This document shows positions 6,955 through 15,407 of a stretch of DNA of 64,000 nucleotides, one piece after another. Position 1 is the first letter of the stretch; each line of letters begins with the position of its first letter. The stretch covers positions 1 to 64,000 of the forward strand of contig QZDX01000018.1 of assembly GCA_009917555.1 (NCBI GenBank), read 5' to 3'. The stretch comes from a bacterium 1XD21-13. GTDB lineage: Bacteria > Bacillota > Clostridia > Lachnospirales > Lachnospiraceae. Both the position numbers and the translations under genes were made by a program. The notes beneath the pieces are model-generated. The model was not told the origin of the DNA. It made no database searches and was given only the letters and a program-made list of their open reading frames with translations.

Positions 6955-8306
6955 TGCGGCTATATGAACACCAGAAGCAGGTACTTGAACAGACTGAACG
7001 GTTCAACCGTGTGGGATATTTCCTTGACATGGGACTGGGGAAAACCTTTGTCGGATCTGAAAAAATGTGGGATCTGAATACGGCGGTCAATCTGCTGATA
7101 TGCCAGAAATCAAAAATAGATGACTGGGTTCAGCATTTCACTGAACACTATCCTGACTATAAAGTGTATGACCTGACAAGGAAAACGCAGTCAATCCAGT
7201 TCCGGCAGCTGGTGAACAGCGGACACATAGAGGATGATCAGTCAGTGTTGGGTGTTATCAACTATGAATTAGCCTTTAGGCGCTCATATATCGCCCATAT
7301 AGGCACTTTTACACTAATGCTTGATGAATCGCAGTATATCCAAAATGAAACGGCTAAACGGTCAAAATTCGTGCTTTCCTTGCAGCCGGAAAATGTGATC
7401 CTTTTATCCGGTACACCAACGTCAGGGAAATATGAAAAGCTATGGTCACAATGTAAGCTGCTGGGCTGGGAAATCAGCAAGGATGCGTTCTGGAATACCT
7501 ATGTTGAAACAGAATGGATTGAAGATCCCGCAAGTGGATATAAGAGACAGACCGTGACCGGATATAAAAACATTGAAAGGTTGAAGCGCAAGCTGGCCCA
7601 ACATGGGGCGGTGTTTATGAAAACAGAAGAAGCCTTTGATCTTCCTGAACAGCAGGAAACCGTGATCAAGGTTCCCGTATCAAAAGAGTACCAGCGTTTT
7701 ATGAAAAATTCATACATTGACTTTGATCTGCGGAATATGTGTGAATTTCACGATGATTCAGATTTTTGGGGAAATGATGTTACGCCACACATTGAATTAG
7801 TGGGTGACACGGTTCTGACAAAGTTTTTATATGCCCGTCAGTTATGTGGCCAGTATTCCCCGGATAAAGTGGGAGCCGTTGCAGACCTGATTGACAGCAC
7901 GGATGAACGCATGGTGATCTTCTACAATTTTAACGCTGAACTTGAAATATTGAAACAGCTGGCAGCGAAAAGAGAAAGACCGTTTAGTGAAATCAACGGC
8001 AAAAAGCGGGACTTGACCGCATATGAACAGCAGGCTGACAGCCTGACCTTTGTTCAGTATCAGGCAGGAGCAACGGGCCTGAACCTACAGAAAGCCCATA
8101 TCACAGTATATTTCACTTTACCATTTGGAAAAGGCAGCTGTGCAATATGGGAACAATCAAAGAAACGGACACACAGGATCGGGCAAGGTCAAAAATGTTT
8201 CTACTACTACCCTATTTGTAAAGGGAGCATTGAAGAAAAGAACCTGATCAATTTGCGGCTGGGGAAAGAATACAATGAAAAATTATTTGAAAAAGAATTT
8301 TGTTAG
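6954..8306 (+). CDS. SNF2-type DEAD/DEAH helicase
   Basis: The 450-residue product is a superfamily 2 translocase. Walker A is MGLGKT (near residue 27), Walker B reads LDESQ, motif III-like is LLSGTP, and the C-terminal RecA domain carries QAGATGLNLQ and the arginine-finger motif EQSKKRTHRIGQ. Phage SNF2 helicases of this length usually accompany VRR-NUC nucleases, as here (9951-10310), and are thought to work in replication or recombination. The ATG at 6954 follows AAGGGAG and overlaps the preceding stop by one base; its 3' end overlaps the SleB-like gene by 32 nt. Confidence 0.92.
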   Translation: MRLYEHQKQVLEQTERFNRVGYFLDMGLGKTFVGSEKMWDLNTAVNLLICQKSKIDDWVQHFTEHYPDYKVYDLTRKTQSIQFRQLVNSGHIEDDQSVLGVINYELAFRRSYIAHIGTFTLMLDESQYIQNETAKRSKFVLSLQPENVILLSGTPTSGKYEKLWSQCKLLGWEISKDAFWNTYVETEWIEDPASGYKRQTVTGYKNIERLKRKLAQHGAVFMKTEEAFDLPEQQETVIKVPVSKEYQRFMKNSYIDFDLRNMCEFHDDSDFWGNDVTPHIELVGDTVLTKFLYARQLCGQYSPDKVGAVADLIDSTDERMVIFYNFNAELEILKQLAAKRERPFSEINGKKRDLTAYEQQADSLTFVQYQAGATGLNLQKAHITVYFTLPFGKGSCAIWEQSKKRTHRIGQGQKCFYYYPICKGSIEEKNLINLRLGKEYNEKLFEKEFC

Positions 8307-8853
8307 TTTCCTGATCGGCTGCGTGATCGGTTTGCCAGTGTCAATATATGCGGTGAATCATCAGGAACCGGCCACAATTCCAGTATATTATGATCCGGGA
8401 CTGTTTGAACAGTTCAGCGTAGAATCTGAACAGCCTGAACCAACGGAACCGGGGGAAATCATTGAAACCTGTGAAATGACAGCGGAAGAACTGGAAGAAG
8501 AACTATTCTATGATAGCCTTGAACTTCTGGCCCTATGTGTGGAATCAGAAGCCGGGAATCAGGGGCTATATGGTAAAAAGCTGGTGGTGGATGTAGTCCT
8601 GAACAGGGTGGACGATCCAAACTATCCTGACAATATCGCAGATGTGATAATGCAACAGAATCAGTTCAGTGTAGTGTTGGACGGTAGGATCTGGACGGTG
8701 GAACCGTCAGAAGAAACCTTTGAAGCAATCCGGGAAGAACTGGAAGTAAGGACGAACACAGAAATAATTTTCTTTACGTCAGAAGGTTATTCACCATATG
8801 GGGAACCGTGGGGGAAGGTAGGGGATCACTATTTCAGTACAGAAAGAAGGTGA
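8275..8853 (+). CDS. SleB-family cell wall hydrolase, membrane-anchored
   Basis: The 192-residue protein starts with a basic stretch and one hydrophobic helix (residues 8-27), then an acidic linker rich in EPTEPGE, then a Hydrolase_2/SleB-like domain (about 75-190: LLALCVESEAGNQGLYGKKL, VVLNRV, NQFSVV). In spores SleB is a lytic transglycosylase, with E in the ALCVESEA motif the likely catalytic acid. It sits among early phage genes, not in the lysis cassette, so it may modify the wall during infection or lysogeny. It starts inside the helicase gene. Confidence 0.85.
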   Translation: MKNYLKKNFVSFLIGCVIGLPVSIYAVNHQEPATIPVYYDPGLFEQFSVESEQPEPTEPGEIIETCEMTAEELEEELFYDSLELLALCVESEAGNQGLYGKKLVVDVVLNRVDDPNYPDNIADVIMQQNQFSVVLDGRIWTVEPSEETFEAIREELEVRTNTEIIFFTSEGYSPYGEPWGKVGDHYFSTERR

Positions 8854-8858
8854 AAAAG

Positions 8859-9455
8859 ATGGTCGTTGATATTTTCAACACTGATAAAAAATACAATGTC
8901 ATTTATGCGGATCCGCCGTGGCGCTACAGTGATCGGAAATGCAACGGGGCCTGTGCTTTTCACTATGACACAATGACCTTGCAGGAGATCAAGGATCTTC
9001 CGGTTCCGCAGCTGTGTGAAAAAGACTGTGTTCTGTTCCTGTGGACCACTTACCCGATGCTGAAAGAAGCTATACAGGTAATTGAAGCGTGGGGGTTTAA
9101 GTATAAAACAATCGCTTTCCAGTGGATCAAGCTGAATAAAAGCGGAAAGGGTTACTTTTTCGGGCTGGGACGCTGGACACGGGGAAATACAGAACCCTGT
9201 CTGTTAGCAGTCAAAGGAAAGCCGTCAAGAAAAGATAATTCAGTATCACAGCTAATCATGGAGCCGTTAGGAGTTCATTCAGAAAAGCCAGCTGTTACCC
9301 GTGACAGAATCAAGGCCCTGCTGGGGGGGGATCTGGTGAAAGGTATAGAACTTTTCGCCCGTACTACAGCGGATGGGTGGGATTGCTGGGGAAATGAAGT
9401 TTTTGACGCAAGAGAAGCGGCCAGACAGCGCCGCAGAAAGAAGGTGAATCAATGA
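8859..9455 (+). CDS. MT-A70 family DNA N6-adenine methyltransferase
   Basis: The 198-residue enzyme has the catalytic DPPW motif at residues 18-21 (YADPPWRY) and the MT-A70 signature WTTYPML, with the SAM-binding ring completed by GRWTRGNTEPCLLAVKGKP. It should transfer a methyl group from SAM to adenine N6, probably in phage DNA to evade restriction. The ATG at 8859 follows GAAAGAAGG; an earlier in-frame start lies inside the SleB-like gene. It overlaps the next gene by 4 nt. No cognate endonuclease is adjacent, so it looks like a solitary phage methylase. Confidence 0.92.
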   Translation: MVVDIFNTDKKYNVIYADPPWRYSDRKCNGACAFHYDTMTLQEIKDLPVPQLCEKDCVLFLWTTYPMLKEAIQVIEAWGFKYKTIAFQWIKLNKSGKGYFFGLGRWTRGNTEPCLLAVKGKPSRKDNSVSQLIMEPLGVHSEKPAVTRDRIKALLGGDLVKGIELFARTTADGWDCWGNEVFDAREAARQRRRKKVNQ

Positions 9456-9961
9456 TTTATTATGTTTGTTCCCCGTACCGTGGGAAAACGCCTGAACAGG
9501 TTCAAGTACATTTTGATTATGCGGTACAGCTGACACGGGAAATGTTGTTATACGGCCACTGTCCCATCACACCGCATTTGTATATTACCGCTTGTGTGAA
9601 TGACGATGAACCGGACGAACGCAAGATCGGACTTGAAGCAGCCCTTGAACTTCTGGAAAAATGCGATGCGGTTATTGTTGGTCAAAGGTATGGGATCAGT
9701 GAGGGAATGGCGACTGAAATCGAAAAAGCCAAACAGCTGAATATACCAGTCTTTTACCGTGATCAGAACATAGCTGATTTCAAAAATTTGACAATCGTAT
9801 GCGACAAGTCATCCGGTTATGCAAAAACAAGAATCATTCAGGACAATGTGGAGTTGCAGCGGGTTACAAGTTTTTCATTTACCCATGAAGCAGGGGAAAA
9901 TCCGGTTTTGAATGTGGATATGGTGGAACCGGAAAAGGAAGGTGAAACCGATGGCGGCTGA
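9452..9961 (+). CDS. DUF7768/DUF4406-type nucleoside deoxyribosyltransferase-like protein
   Basis: Residues 1-110 form a Rossmann-like nucleoside 2-deoxyribosyltransferase-type domain: an N-terminal VCSPYRG, PITPHLYITACVND, CDAVIVGQRYGISEGMATEI and NIPVFY are the hallmarks. The remaining ~60 residues are a separate beta-rich tail ending in an acidic stretch. Relatives act on nucleotides or sugars, but the substrate here is unknown. It overlaps the methylase gene by 4 nt and the VRR-NUC gene by 11 nt, so it belongs to the same early operon. Confidence 0.75.
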   Translation: MIYYVCSPYRGKTPEQVQVHFDYAVQLTREMLLYGHCPITPHLYITACVNDDEPDERKIGLEAALELLEKCDAVIVGQRYGISEGMATEIEKAKQLNIPVFYRDQNIADFKNLTIVCDKSSGYAKTRIIQDNVELQRVTSFSFTHEAGENPVLNVDMVEPEKEGETDGG

Positions 9962-10310
9962 AAAGAACTTTGAAGAAAAGGTCAAAAAGTACCTGAAAGA
10001 AAATGGCTGCTGGTTCCTGAAATACTGGGGCGGTGGTGGGTTCACAAAGTCAGGCATCCCGGATCTGCTGGTATGCTGCAAGGGCTGGTTCATGGGGGTG
10101 GAAATCAAAGGCCCGGATGGGAAACCGTCTGACTTGCAGATTTACAACTTGCGAAAGATTGACAGCGCTGGGGGCAGGGGCATCCTGCTATATCCAAAAG
10201 ATTTTGACCTTTTCAAGCGTCTGGTGGAAGATCCGGGCAATCAGAAACTTTATGAAGTGCTGAAATCGAAGTGGAAACACTTTGAAAATATAATCAAAAA
10301 AGGAGAATAA
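9951..10310 (+). CDS. VRR-NUC domain nuclease
   Basis: The 119-residue protein is a single VRR-NUC fold of the PD-(D/E)xK superfamily. It shows GGGGFTKSGIPDLLVC with the catalytic Asp, GVEIKGPDG with the ExK pair, and a following L..Q...L helix. It is a Holliday-junction or flap-type nuclease, often paired with the SNF2 helicase found at 6954-8306. The ATG at 9951 follows AAGGAAGG; a longer frame upstream overlaps the previous gene and is unlikely. Confidence 0.92.
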   Translation: MAAEKNFEEKVKKYLKENGCWFLKYWGGGGFTKSGIPDLLVCCKGWFMGVEIKGPDGKPSDLQIYNLRKIDSAGGRGILLYPKDFDLFKRLVEDPGNQKLYEVLKSKWKHFENIIKKGE

Positions 10311-10314
10311 GACA

Positions 10315-10989
10315 ATGGCAAAGAAAGACGAAAAGACAGTTCAGACACAGGAACAGGCACAGGCAGCAGAAACCACAGCACCGGCCCCGGCAGCAAAGAA
10401 GGGGGATAACCCGGTTGACATTTTCCGGGATGCCCTTATGAAAACCAAACGGGAAGGAATGACTGATCTTCTGGACTTCATTCAGGACATTGGTTTTCTG
10501 GATGCGCCTTGCAGCGGCGGCAATCATTTAGCGAAAAAGGGCGGGTTGCTTGAACATTCAGTGAACGTTCTGAAATACGCTGAAAAGATCGGTGTTGCCC
10601 TGCTGGGTGGTGCGGAGTACAACAAGGTTCAGGACAGCGTGGTTATTGCCGCCCTGCTGCACGATTTAGGGAAGTGTGGGGACTATAACAAGCCGATGTA
10701 TGTTGACAATATCCTGAAATCAGGGAAGCCGTCAGAAGCGAAGCCCTTCAAGCGGAATCCTGACCTGCTGGCGGTTCCCCACGCTGTACGGTCAATCAAG
10801 CTGGCTACACTGTTCATTGACCTGACGGAAGATGAAGAATGGGCGATCCTGTGTCACGATGGCCTGTACGACTTTATGAAGTATGACCTGAAAGGCAAAG
10901 AAACATGGTTGCAGTTGATCGTTCACTGGGCTGATATGTGGGCCAGCCGCATTATTGAAGGTGGCAGCGATAAGGAAGGGGCTGAATAA
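10315..10989 (+). CDS. HD-domain phosphohydrolase-like phage protein
   Basis: After a disordered Ala/Pro/Gln-rich N-terminus (residues 5-28) the 224-residue protein has an HD-type metal-binding domain: LLEHSVNVL (first His), ALLHDLGKCGDYNK (the HD pair), VPHAVRS, ILCHDGLYD and WADMWASR (last Asp). Such phage proteins are usually annotated as hydrolases acting on nucleotides. Here the enzyme may adjust nucleotide pools or signals during replication. RBS AAAAAGGAG precedes ATG 10315. It is followed with 1-nt overlap by a 39-residue membrane peptide gene. Confidence 0.82.
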   Translation: MAKKDEKTVQTQEQAQAAETTAPAPAAKKGDNPVDIFRDALMKTKREGMTDLLDFIQDIGFLDAPCSGGNHLAKKGGLLEHSVNVLKYAEKIGVALLGGAEYNKVQDSVVIAALLHDLGKCGDYNKPMYVDNILKSGKPSEAKPFKRNPDLLAVPHAVRSIKLATLFIDLTEDEEWAILCHDGLYDFMKYDLKGKETWLQLIVHWADMWASRIIEGGSDKEGAE

Positions 10990-11108
10990 TGAATACAGCC
11001 GTTACAATAACTTTGATTATCTGTACCACCATAGTGGTGATCGGAATTGTCAGTGAAGTGGGAAAAACAATCAGATACAAAATTTATCAGGAAAGTGAGG
11101 AAAAATAA
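10989..11108 (+). CDS. small single-pass membrane protein (39 aa)
   Basis: ATG at 10989 overlaps the HD gene stop by one base and the frame ends at TAA 11106-11108, one base before the ATPase start, so the gene is tightly embedded in the operon. The peptide has a hydrophobic helix at residues 4-21 and a charged tail (KTIRYKIYQESEEK). The function is unknown; the ORF is supported by packing and composition. Confidence 0.55.
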   Translation: MNTAVTITLIICTTIVVIGIVSEVGKTIRYKIYQESEEK

Positions 11109-11109
11109 G

Positions 11110-12291
11110 ATGGCACAGAAAACTTTAGTAATGGGTGAATCTGGAACCGGGAAAAGTACCAGTATGAGGAACCTTGATCCGGCGATCACTTCTATTGTGA
11201 ACCCGGTAGGGAAGCCGTTACCCTTCAAGAGCAAAAACGGCAAGTTCACCATGTTGAACAATGAAACGAAGTCCAGCAACATTGTTTCATGGATGAAAGG
11301 TCAGGTCAAAGCCGGGAAGAAAATTCTGGTGGTGGATGACTTCCAGTATTTGCTTTCTATCCCGTATATGAACCGGATCCATGAAGGGGGATGGGATAAA
11401 TGGAACGATTTCGGGGATGACTACTTCCGGCTGATTGATGTGTGTGCGGAACTTCCGGCTGACGTGCGTGTTTATTACCTGTCCCATTGTGAAACGCTGG
11501 ACAATGGGATCACCACCATTAAACTGATCGGTAAGCTGCTGCGGGAGAAAATCACCATTGAGGGACTTTTCACCACAGTGCTGCGTACTTCCGTGATTGA
11601 CCAGAAATATTATTTCCTGACGCAGAACAGCGGGAAAGATACAGTCAAGTCACCTATGGGAATGTTTGAAGCCTATGCGGTGGAAAATGACCTTGCCTAT
11701 ATTGATGACAAAATCTGCAACTATTATGAAATCGGCGCTTTCAAGTCTGATGAAGAAATGGCAGCACGGGATCAGGAAGTGGCCGGGGACGTTCAGAAGC
11801 CTGACAGCAAGGGCAGACGGGCAAGGGGAACCGCTGGCACGTCTGGAAGCACAGGAAGCACCAGAAAGACACGGGCGCAGGTGGAAGCTGAAAACAATGA
11901 AAAGATCGGTCAGTATATGGAACAGGTTGACAAAGCCGTTACAGAAGCGTGTGGAGATCGTGAAGAAATCCCGTTTGAGGAAGCCGCCGCTGCTGCTGAT
12001 ACCGTACCGAAGCCGAATCTGGAAAAGCCTCCCCGCAGAACACGCCGGGAGCGTCAGGAACAGACCGCAGAACCCGCAGGAAATCCTTCTGATAAGTTTA
12101 TGGACATTCCTGACGGACAGGACGAAGAAGCGCTTCCCATGAACCCGCCTGAACAGCCTGAACAGAATACCAGACAGCGCCGGTCAAGGGAGATTCAGCC
12201 CACAGGGGAAGCACCTACAGAAACACCGCCGCAGGAAGCCGCAGCCGGTGAAACAGCTGGCCGGAGCCGCCGCACAAGACGCACAAGGTAA
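11110..12291 (+). CDS. phage AAA/RecA-like nucleotide-binding protein
   Basis: The 393-residue protein has a P-loop at residues 7-15 (GESGTGKST) and Walker B around KILVVDDFQYLL, the pattern of phage Sak4-like or nucleotide-binding recombination/replication ATPases. It continues to about residue 215. The remaining ~175 residues are low complexity, rich in Arg, Glu, Thr and Pro, and probably disordered. The true ATG at 11110 follows GTGAGGAAAAATAAG. Its location before DUF669 and the polymerase supports a replication or recombination role on DNA. Confidence 0.82.
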   Translation: MAQKTLVMGESGTGKSTSMRNLDPAITSIVNPVGKPLPFKSKNGKFTMLNNETKSSNIVSWMKGQVKAGKKILVVDDFQYLLSIPYMNRIHEGGWDKWNDFGDDYFRLIDVCAELPADVRVYYLSHCETLDNGITTIKLIGKLLREKITIEGLFTTVLRTSVIDQKYYFLTQNSGKDTVKSPMGMFEAYAVENDLAYIDDKICNYYEIGAFKSDEEMAARDQEVAGDVQKPDSKGRRARGTAGTSGSTGSTRKTRAQVEAENNEKIGQYMEQVDKAVTEACGDREEIPFEEAAAAADTVPKPNLEKPPRRTRRERQEQTAEPAGNPSDKFMDIPDGQDEEALPMNPPEQPEQNTRQRRSREIQPTGEAPTETPPQEAAAGETAGRSRRTRRTR

Positions 12292-12345
12292 CAAGTAACA
12301 TAAAAATAAATTTTTACAGCGCAAAAGCGCAGAAAGGATGTTATA

Positions 12346-12792
12346 ATGGCAGTAGATTTTTCCGCATTGGACAGAGAAGTTGATCAGGAACAGTTGAGAA
12401 AAGACGTAGAGGAAGCAAAGAACAACAGCGGGGACATCCCCAAAGGAACCTATATTGTGGGGATCGACAAGATGGAGATCCGGGCCACGAAGGATGGCCG
12501 GCCTATGTTCTTCATTCAGTGCCGTGTCAAAGAAGGGGAATACAAGAATAAGTGTGTATTTATGAACCGGGTTATTTACGGGACAAAGAATGACGGCAGC
12601 ATGATCCAGTCTGTTATTACCCTGCTTGACAAGCTGGAAACGGAAACCATCCCGGAGTTCAACGGGTATCAGGATTTTGTGGATGTGGTGGCTGACATTT
12701 ACGAAGAAATTCAGGGCAAGGTTGAATGTGAAATTGACTATGACAAGGACGCTTTCAACAGTGTCAGCATAAAGGAAGTATTTGACGTATAA
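12346..12792 (+). CDS. DUF669 family protein, probable ssDNA-binding role
   Basis: The 148-residue protein matches DUF669 in layout: an N-terminal DREVDQEQLRKDVEEAKN, GDIPKGTYIVGIDKMEIRAT and a central FIQCRVKEGEYKNKCVFMNR beta region. Family members lie beside phage polymerase and ATPase genes and are commonly proposed to act as single-stranded DNA-binding proteins. AGAAAGGATG precedes the ATG. The gene ends 17 nt before a CI-like operator (12810-12825). Confidence 0.82.
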   Translation: MAVDFSALDREVDQEQLRKDVEEAKNNSGDIPKGTYIVGIDKMEIRATKDGRPMFFIQCRVKEGEYKNKCVFMNRVIYGTKNDGSMIQSVITLLDKLETETIPEFNGYQDFVDVVADIYEEIQGKVECEIDYDKDAFNSVSIKEVFDV

Positions 12793-12809
12793 ATTTTTTT
12801 ACCCTAAAA

Positions 12810-12825
12810 GTTAAGACTACTTAAC
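12810..12825. promoter_or_regulatory. CI-like operator upstream of DNA polymerase
   Basis: GTTAAGACTACTTAAC differs from a perfect palindrome at one symmetric position and matches the operator at the early promoter (GTTAAGACTTCTTAAC) at 15 of 16 bases. It sits in the only sizeable gap of the replication operon, directly before the polymerase gene, so the repressor could separately shut off polymerase expression. Confidence 0.65.
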
Positions 12826-12835
12826 TTCAAATGAA

Positions 12836-12877
12836 ATCAGAGGGCCGCTGTTAAAAGATTCTTAACAGCGGCCTGAT
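12836..12877 (+). promoter_or_regulatory. long hairpin overlapping the polymerase start
   Basis: GGCCGCTGTTAA at 12843-12854 pairs with TTAACAGCGGCC at 12862-12873, and flanking ATCA/TGAT extends the stem past a small bulge. The first ATG of the polymerase frame (12876) would lie at the base of this stem. No T-run follows, so it is not a standard terminator. It may limit translation or process the transcript. Confidence 0.6.
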
Positions 12878-14741
12878 GGACAAAGAAAGGGTGATCAAGA
12901 TTTTATTTTATGACTTTGAAGTTTTCAAATATGACTGGCTGGTTGTGGTGATTGACAGTGACACGCACAAGGAACACGTCATAATAAATGACCGTGACCA
13001 GTTAGAACGGCTATATGAAGCAAATAAATACAACATATGGGTGGGGTACAATTCCCGCCACTATGATCAATATATCCTGAAAGGGATCCTTTGTGGTTTT
13101 GATCCAAAAGAAATAAATGATTTTATTATTGTTCAGCATATGGACGGCTGGCAGTTTTCTGACCAGCTGCGGAAGATCCCCTTGAATAACTATGACGTGA
13201 TGCCGAACCCGCCCGTAGGATTGAAAACACTGGAAGGGTTTTTAGGATCCGACATAAGGGAAACGGAAGTTCCTTTTGACATAAACCGGAAGCTGACACG
13301 GAAAGAAATTGAACAGACCGTGTTCTATTGCCGCCATGACGTAGAGGAAACCATAAAAGTGTTCATTGAAAAGATAGATGATTTTCATGCTATGTATGGG
13401 ATTGTCAAGGCTTTCCCGGACATGGTGAACTTGTCAAATATAGGCGATACGGAAGCCCGGATCACTTCTAAAGTGCTGGGGTGTGTCAGGAAGAATTTCA
13501 GGGATGAATTTGATTACTTCTTTCTGCCCTGCATACAGCTGAAAAAATATAAAGCGGTTCAGGACTGGTTTGAAGAAAAGAAACGGGAAGCCCTGTCAAA
13601 CAATATTCAGGGGAAAAACGATGCCGCAAAAAAGGCATGGTATAAAGCGCAATCTTTTGAAATGATTGTAGCCGGTGTTCCGCATGTTTTTGGTTTTGGT
13701 GGGCTGCACGGTGCGCCTGATAAGCCTATACACAAGAAGGGCCTATTGCTTCATGTTGATGTAGGCAGCTACTACCCTTCTTTACTGCTGGCGTGGGAAC
13801 TTGTCACCAGAGCAGCCACAAATGACAACTACAGACGTGTATATGACACCAGAATGAGCCTGAAAGCCGCTGGTAAGAAGAAAGAACAGGCCCCGTATAA
13901 AAAACTGTTAAATGCCCTATCTGGAGCCATGAAGGACATCACTAACCCGGCATATGATCCACGGAACAATAACTGTATGTGTATCAATGGACAGTTAATG
14001 CTGCTTGACCTGATTGAACACCTTGAAGTAGTTCCGGGCCTTGAACTGATTCAGAGTAATACAGACGGCTTGATTATATGGATCCCTGATACTGACGAAG
14101 CCTTCAACATGGTGGATGATATTTGTTATGACTGGGAGTGCAGATGCAGCACTGAAAAATGCAATATCAGTCTGGGGCTGGATGTCGTTTCAGAGATATT
14201 CCAGAAAGACGTAAATAACTACTTATGGATTGACGCAAAGGGCAAAGTGGAGCGCAAAGGAGCCTATGTGAAAGAACTATCCCGGATAGACAACGATCTG
14301 CCTATTCTGAACACCGCACTGGTGGAGTATATGACACACGGGACACCGATTGAAAAGACCATCAATGACTGTACTGACCTGATCCAGTTCCAGAAAATTG
14401 TGAAGCTGTCAGACAGCTATAAATGGGTGGAGCATGAACACGGGAACCCTGAACTGGTGCAGATGGGTGTGCGGGTGGTCAAGACCTATTATAACTATAC
14501 CCATACAAAACGGTACACTTACAAGTCATACCGTGTCTTTGCTTCCAAAGATATGACAGACGGGCGGATCCTGCGGTGCGGCGGGAAGCGTGGACGGCCT
14601 GAAAAGTTTGGGAACACGCCTGATCACTGTTATATCTTCAATGAAAGCGTGGAAGGGGTTCAGACACCGGAAAAACTGGATCGTCAATGGTATATAGATT
14701 TTGCCCGGAAGCGCCTAAAAGATTATGGGGTGAGCGCATGA
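12876..14741 (+). CDS. phage family B-type DNA polymerase
   Basis: The 621-residue enzyme should replicate phage DNA. The 3'-5' exonuclease domain shows YDFE (Exo I, near residue 11), GYNSRHYDQYIL (Exo II) and YCRHDVEET (Exo III). The polymerase domain shows DVGSYYPSLLL (motif A), KKLLNALSGAMKD (motif B) and SNTDGLII (motif C, with TDG in place of the usual DTDS). The start is uncertain: the ATG at 12876 has no Shine-Dalgarno and lies in a hairpin stem. GTG at 12891 directly follows AAAGAAAGG and would begin the conserved IKILFYDFEVF. It overlaps the next gene by 4 nt. Confidence 0.93.
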   Translation: MDKERVIKILFYDFEVFKYDWLVVVIDSDTHKEHVIINDRDQLERLYEANKYNIWVGYNSRHYDQYILKGILCGFDPKEINDFIIVQHMDGWQFSDQLRKIPLNNYDVMPNPPVGLKTLEGFLGSDIRETEVPFDINRKLTRKEIEQTVFYCRHDVEETIKVFIEKIDDFHAMYGIVKAFPDMVNLSNIGDTEARITSKVLGCVRKNFRDEFDYFFLPCIQLKKYKAVQDWFEEKKREALSNNIQGKNDAAKKAWYKAQSFEMIVAGVPHVFGFGGLHGAPDKPIHKKGLLLHVDVGSYYPSLLLAWELVTRAATNDNYRRVYDTRMSLKAAGKKKEQAPYKKLLNALSGAMKDITNPAYDPRNNNCMCINGQLMLLDLIEHLEVVPGLELIQSNTDGLIIWIPDTDEAFNMVDDICYDWECRCSTEKCNISLGLDVVSEIFQKDVNNYLWIDAKGKVERKGAYVKELSRIDNDLPILNTALVEYMTHGTPIEKTINDCTDLIQFQKIVKLSDSYKWVEHEHGNPELVQMGVRVVKTYYNYTHTKRYTYKSYRVFASKDMTDGRILRCGGKRGRPEKFGNTPDHCYIFNESVEGVQTPEKLDRQWYIDFARKRLKDYGVSA

Positions 14742-15016
14742 GGGAGTATAGAAAAGCAGATGCCCGGAATCCGCACATGGGGCTGAATAACCGTATATGC
14801 CGGAATCCTGAATACTGGTGCAAGCTGCATCAGGTATGGCTTTCTGAAAATGACGTAGCAAAGAAACAATGTAAACATAAGCCCACTTTTGACATGATAG
14901 GCACAGTCAGGTGCGGCAATCTAGTGAAAAGATCGGACTGGGAGAAAGGACGGGTGAAAAAGAATGAACACTATAAACATAAAAACCGGAAACGGCAGCA
15001 TGACAATAAACATTGA
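14738..15016 (+). CDS. small Cys-rich phage protein (92 aa)
   Basis: Four Cys in the pattern ICRNPEYWC...KKQC...VRCGNL plus nearby His suggest a small zinc-binding fold. The C-terminus is strongly basic (KKNEHYKHKNRKRQHDNKH), typical of nucleic-acid contact. ATG 14738 overlaps the polymerase stop by 4 nt, and the 3' end overlaps the next gene by 53 nt. The family is not recognised. Similar small zinc proteins follow polymerase genes in Firmicute prophages. Confidence 0.65.
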   Translation: MREYRKADARNPHMGLNNRICRNPEYWCKLHQVWLSENDVAKKQCKHKPTFDMIGTVRCGNLVKRSDWEKGRVKKNEHYKHKNRKRQHDNKH

Positions 15017-15404
15017 CAATTTTTTTCCTTGCAGTCAGGCCCGGTTCAATAAGCTGTTCAAAATCGTTCGTCAATTTTCGTGGCTGAATGATGTTCAGGC
15101 AATCGCTGAACAGCTGAACCAACACTTTACGGAACAGATTCAGGACAATGAGATCACAAAGGCGGGATATGCAAAAAGGCATTTCAGGCAAATGCAGGCA
15201 CACGCTGACTACAGGGACATGGTGGAATCAGGAAAGCATCCCAACGGGATCCCGCTGACAAAAGAGGAATTGAAAGACTTCAAAAAAAGGATGGTCGATG
15301 CTGGGCACTGGGCGAAACAGTACCTTTGTGAGACAAAAAAAATAGATCGTGAAATATCGGCATTAAAGAAGAATCTGGAAATGCTGGGAAGTTTGGAGAT
15401 GTAA
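14964..15404 (+). CDS. hypothetical phage protein of the replication module (146 aa)
   Basis: A 146-residue, mostly helical protein (QARFNKLFKIVRQFSWLNDV; MVDAGHWAKQYLCETKKIDR) with a basic central region and a C-terminal coiled-coil-like stretch (REISALKKNLEMLGSLEM). ATG 14964 is preceded by GGAGAAAGG. It lies 3 nt before the primase-helicase, so it may be a replication accessory or loader. No known domain is recognised. Confidence 0.65.
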   Translation: MNTINIKTGNGSMTINIDNFFPCSQARFNKLFKIVRQFSWLNDVQAIAEQLNQHFTEQIQDNEITKAGYAKRHFRQMQAHADYRDMVESGKHPNGIPLTKEELKDFKKRMVDAGHWAKQYLCETKKIDREISALKKNLEMLGSLEM

Positions 15405-15407
15405 CAC

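Noticed and set aside
8859..10310. A restriction-modification system formed by the MT-A70 methylase and the VRR-NUC nuclease.
   Set aside because: VRR-NUC is a structure-specific nuclease family usually paired with SNF2 helicases; no target-recognition domain is present.
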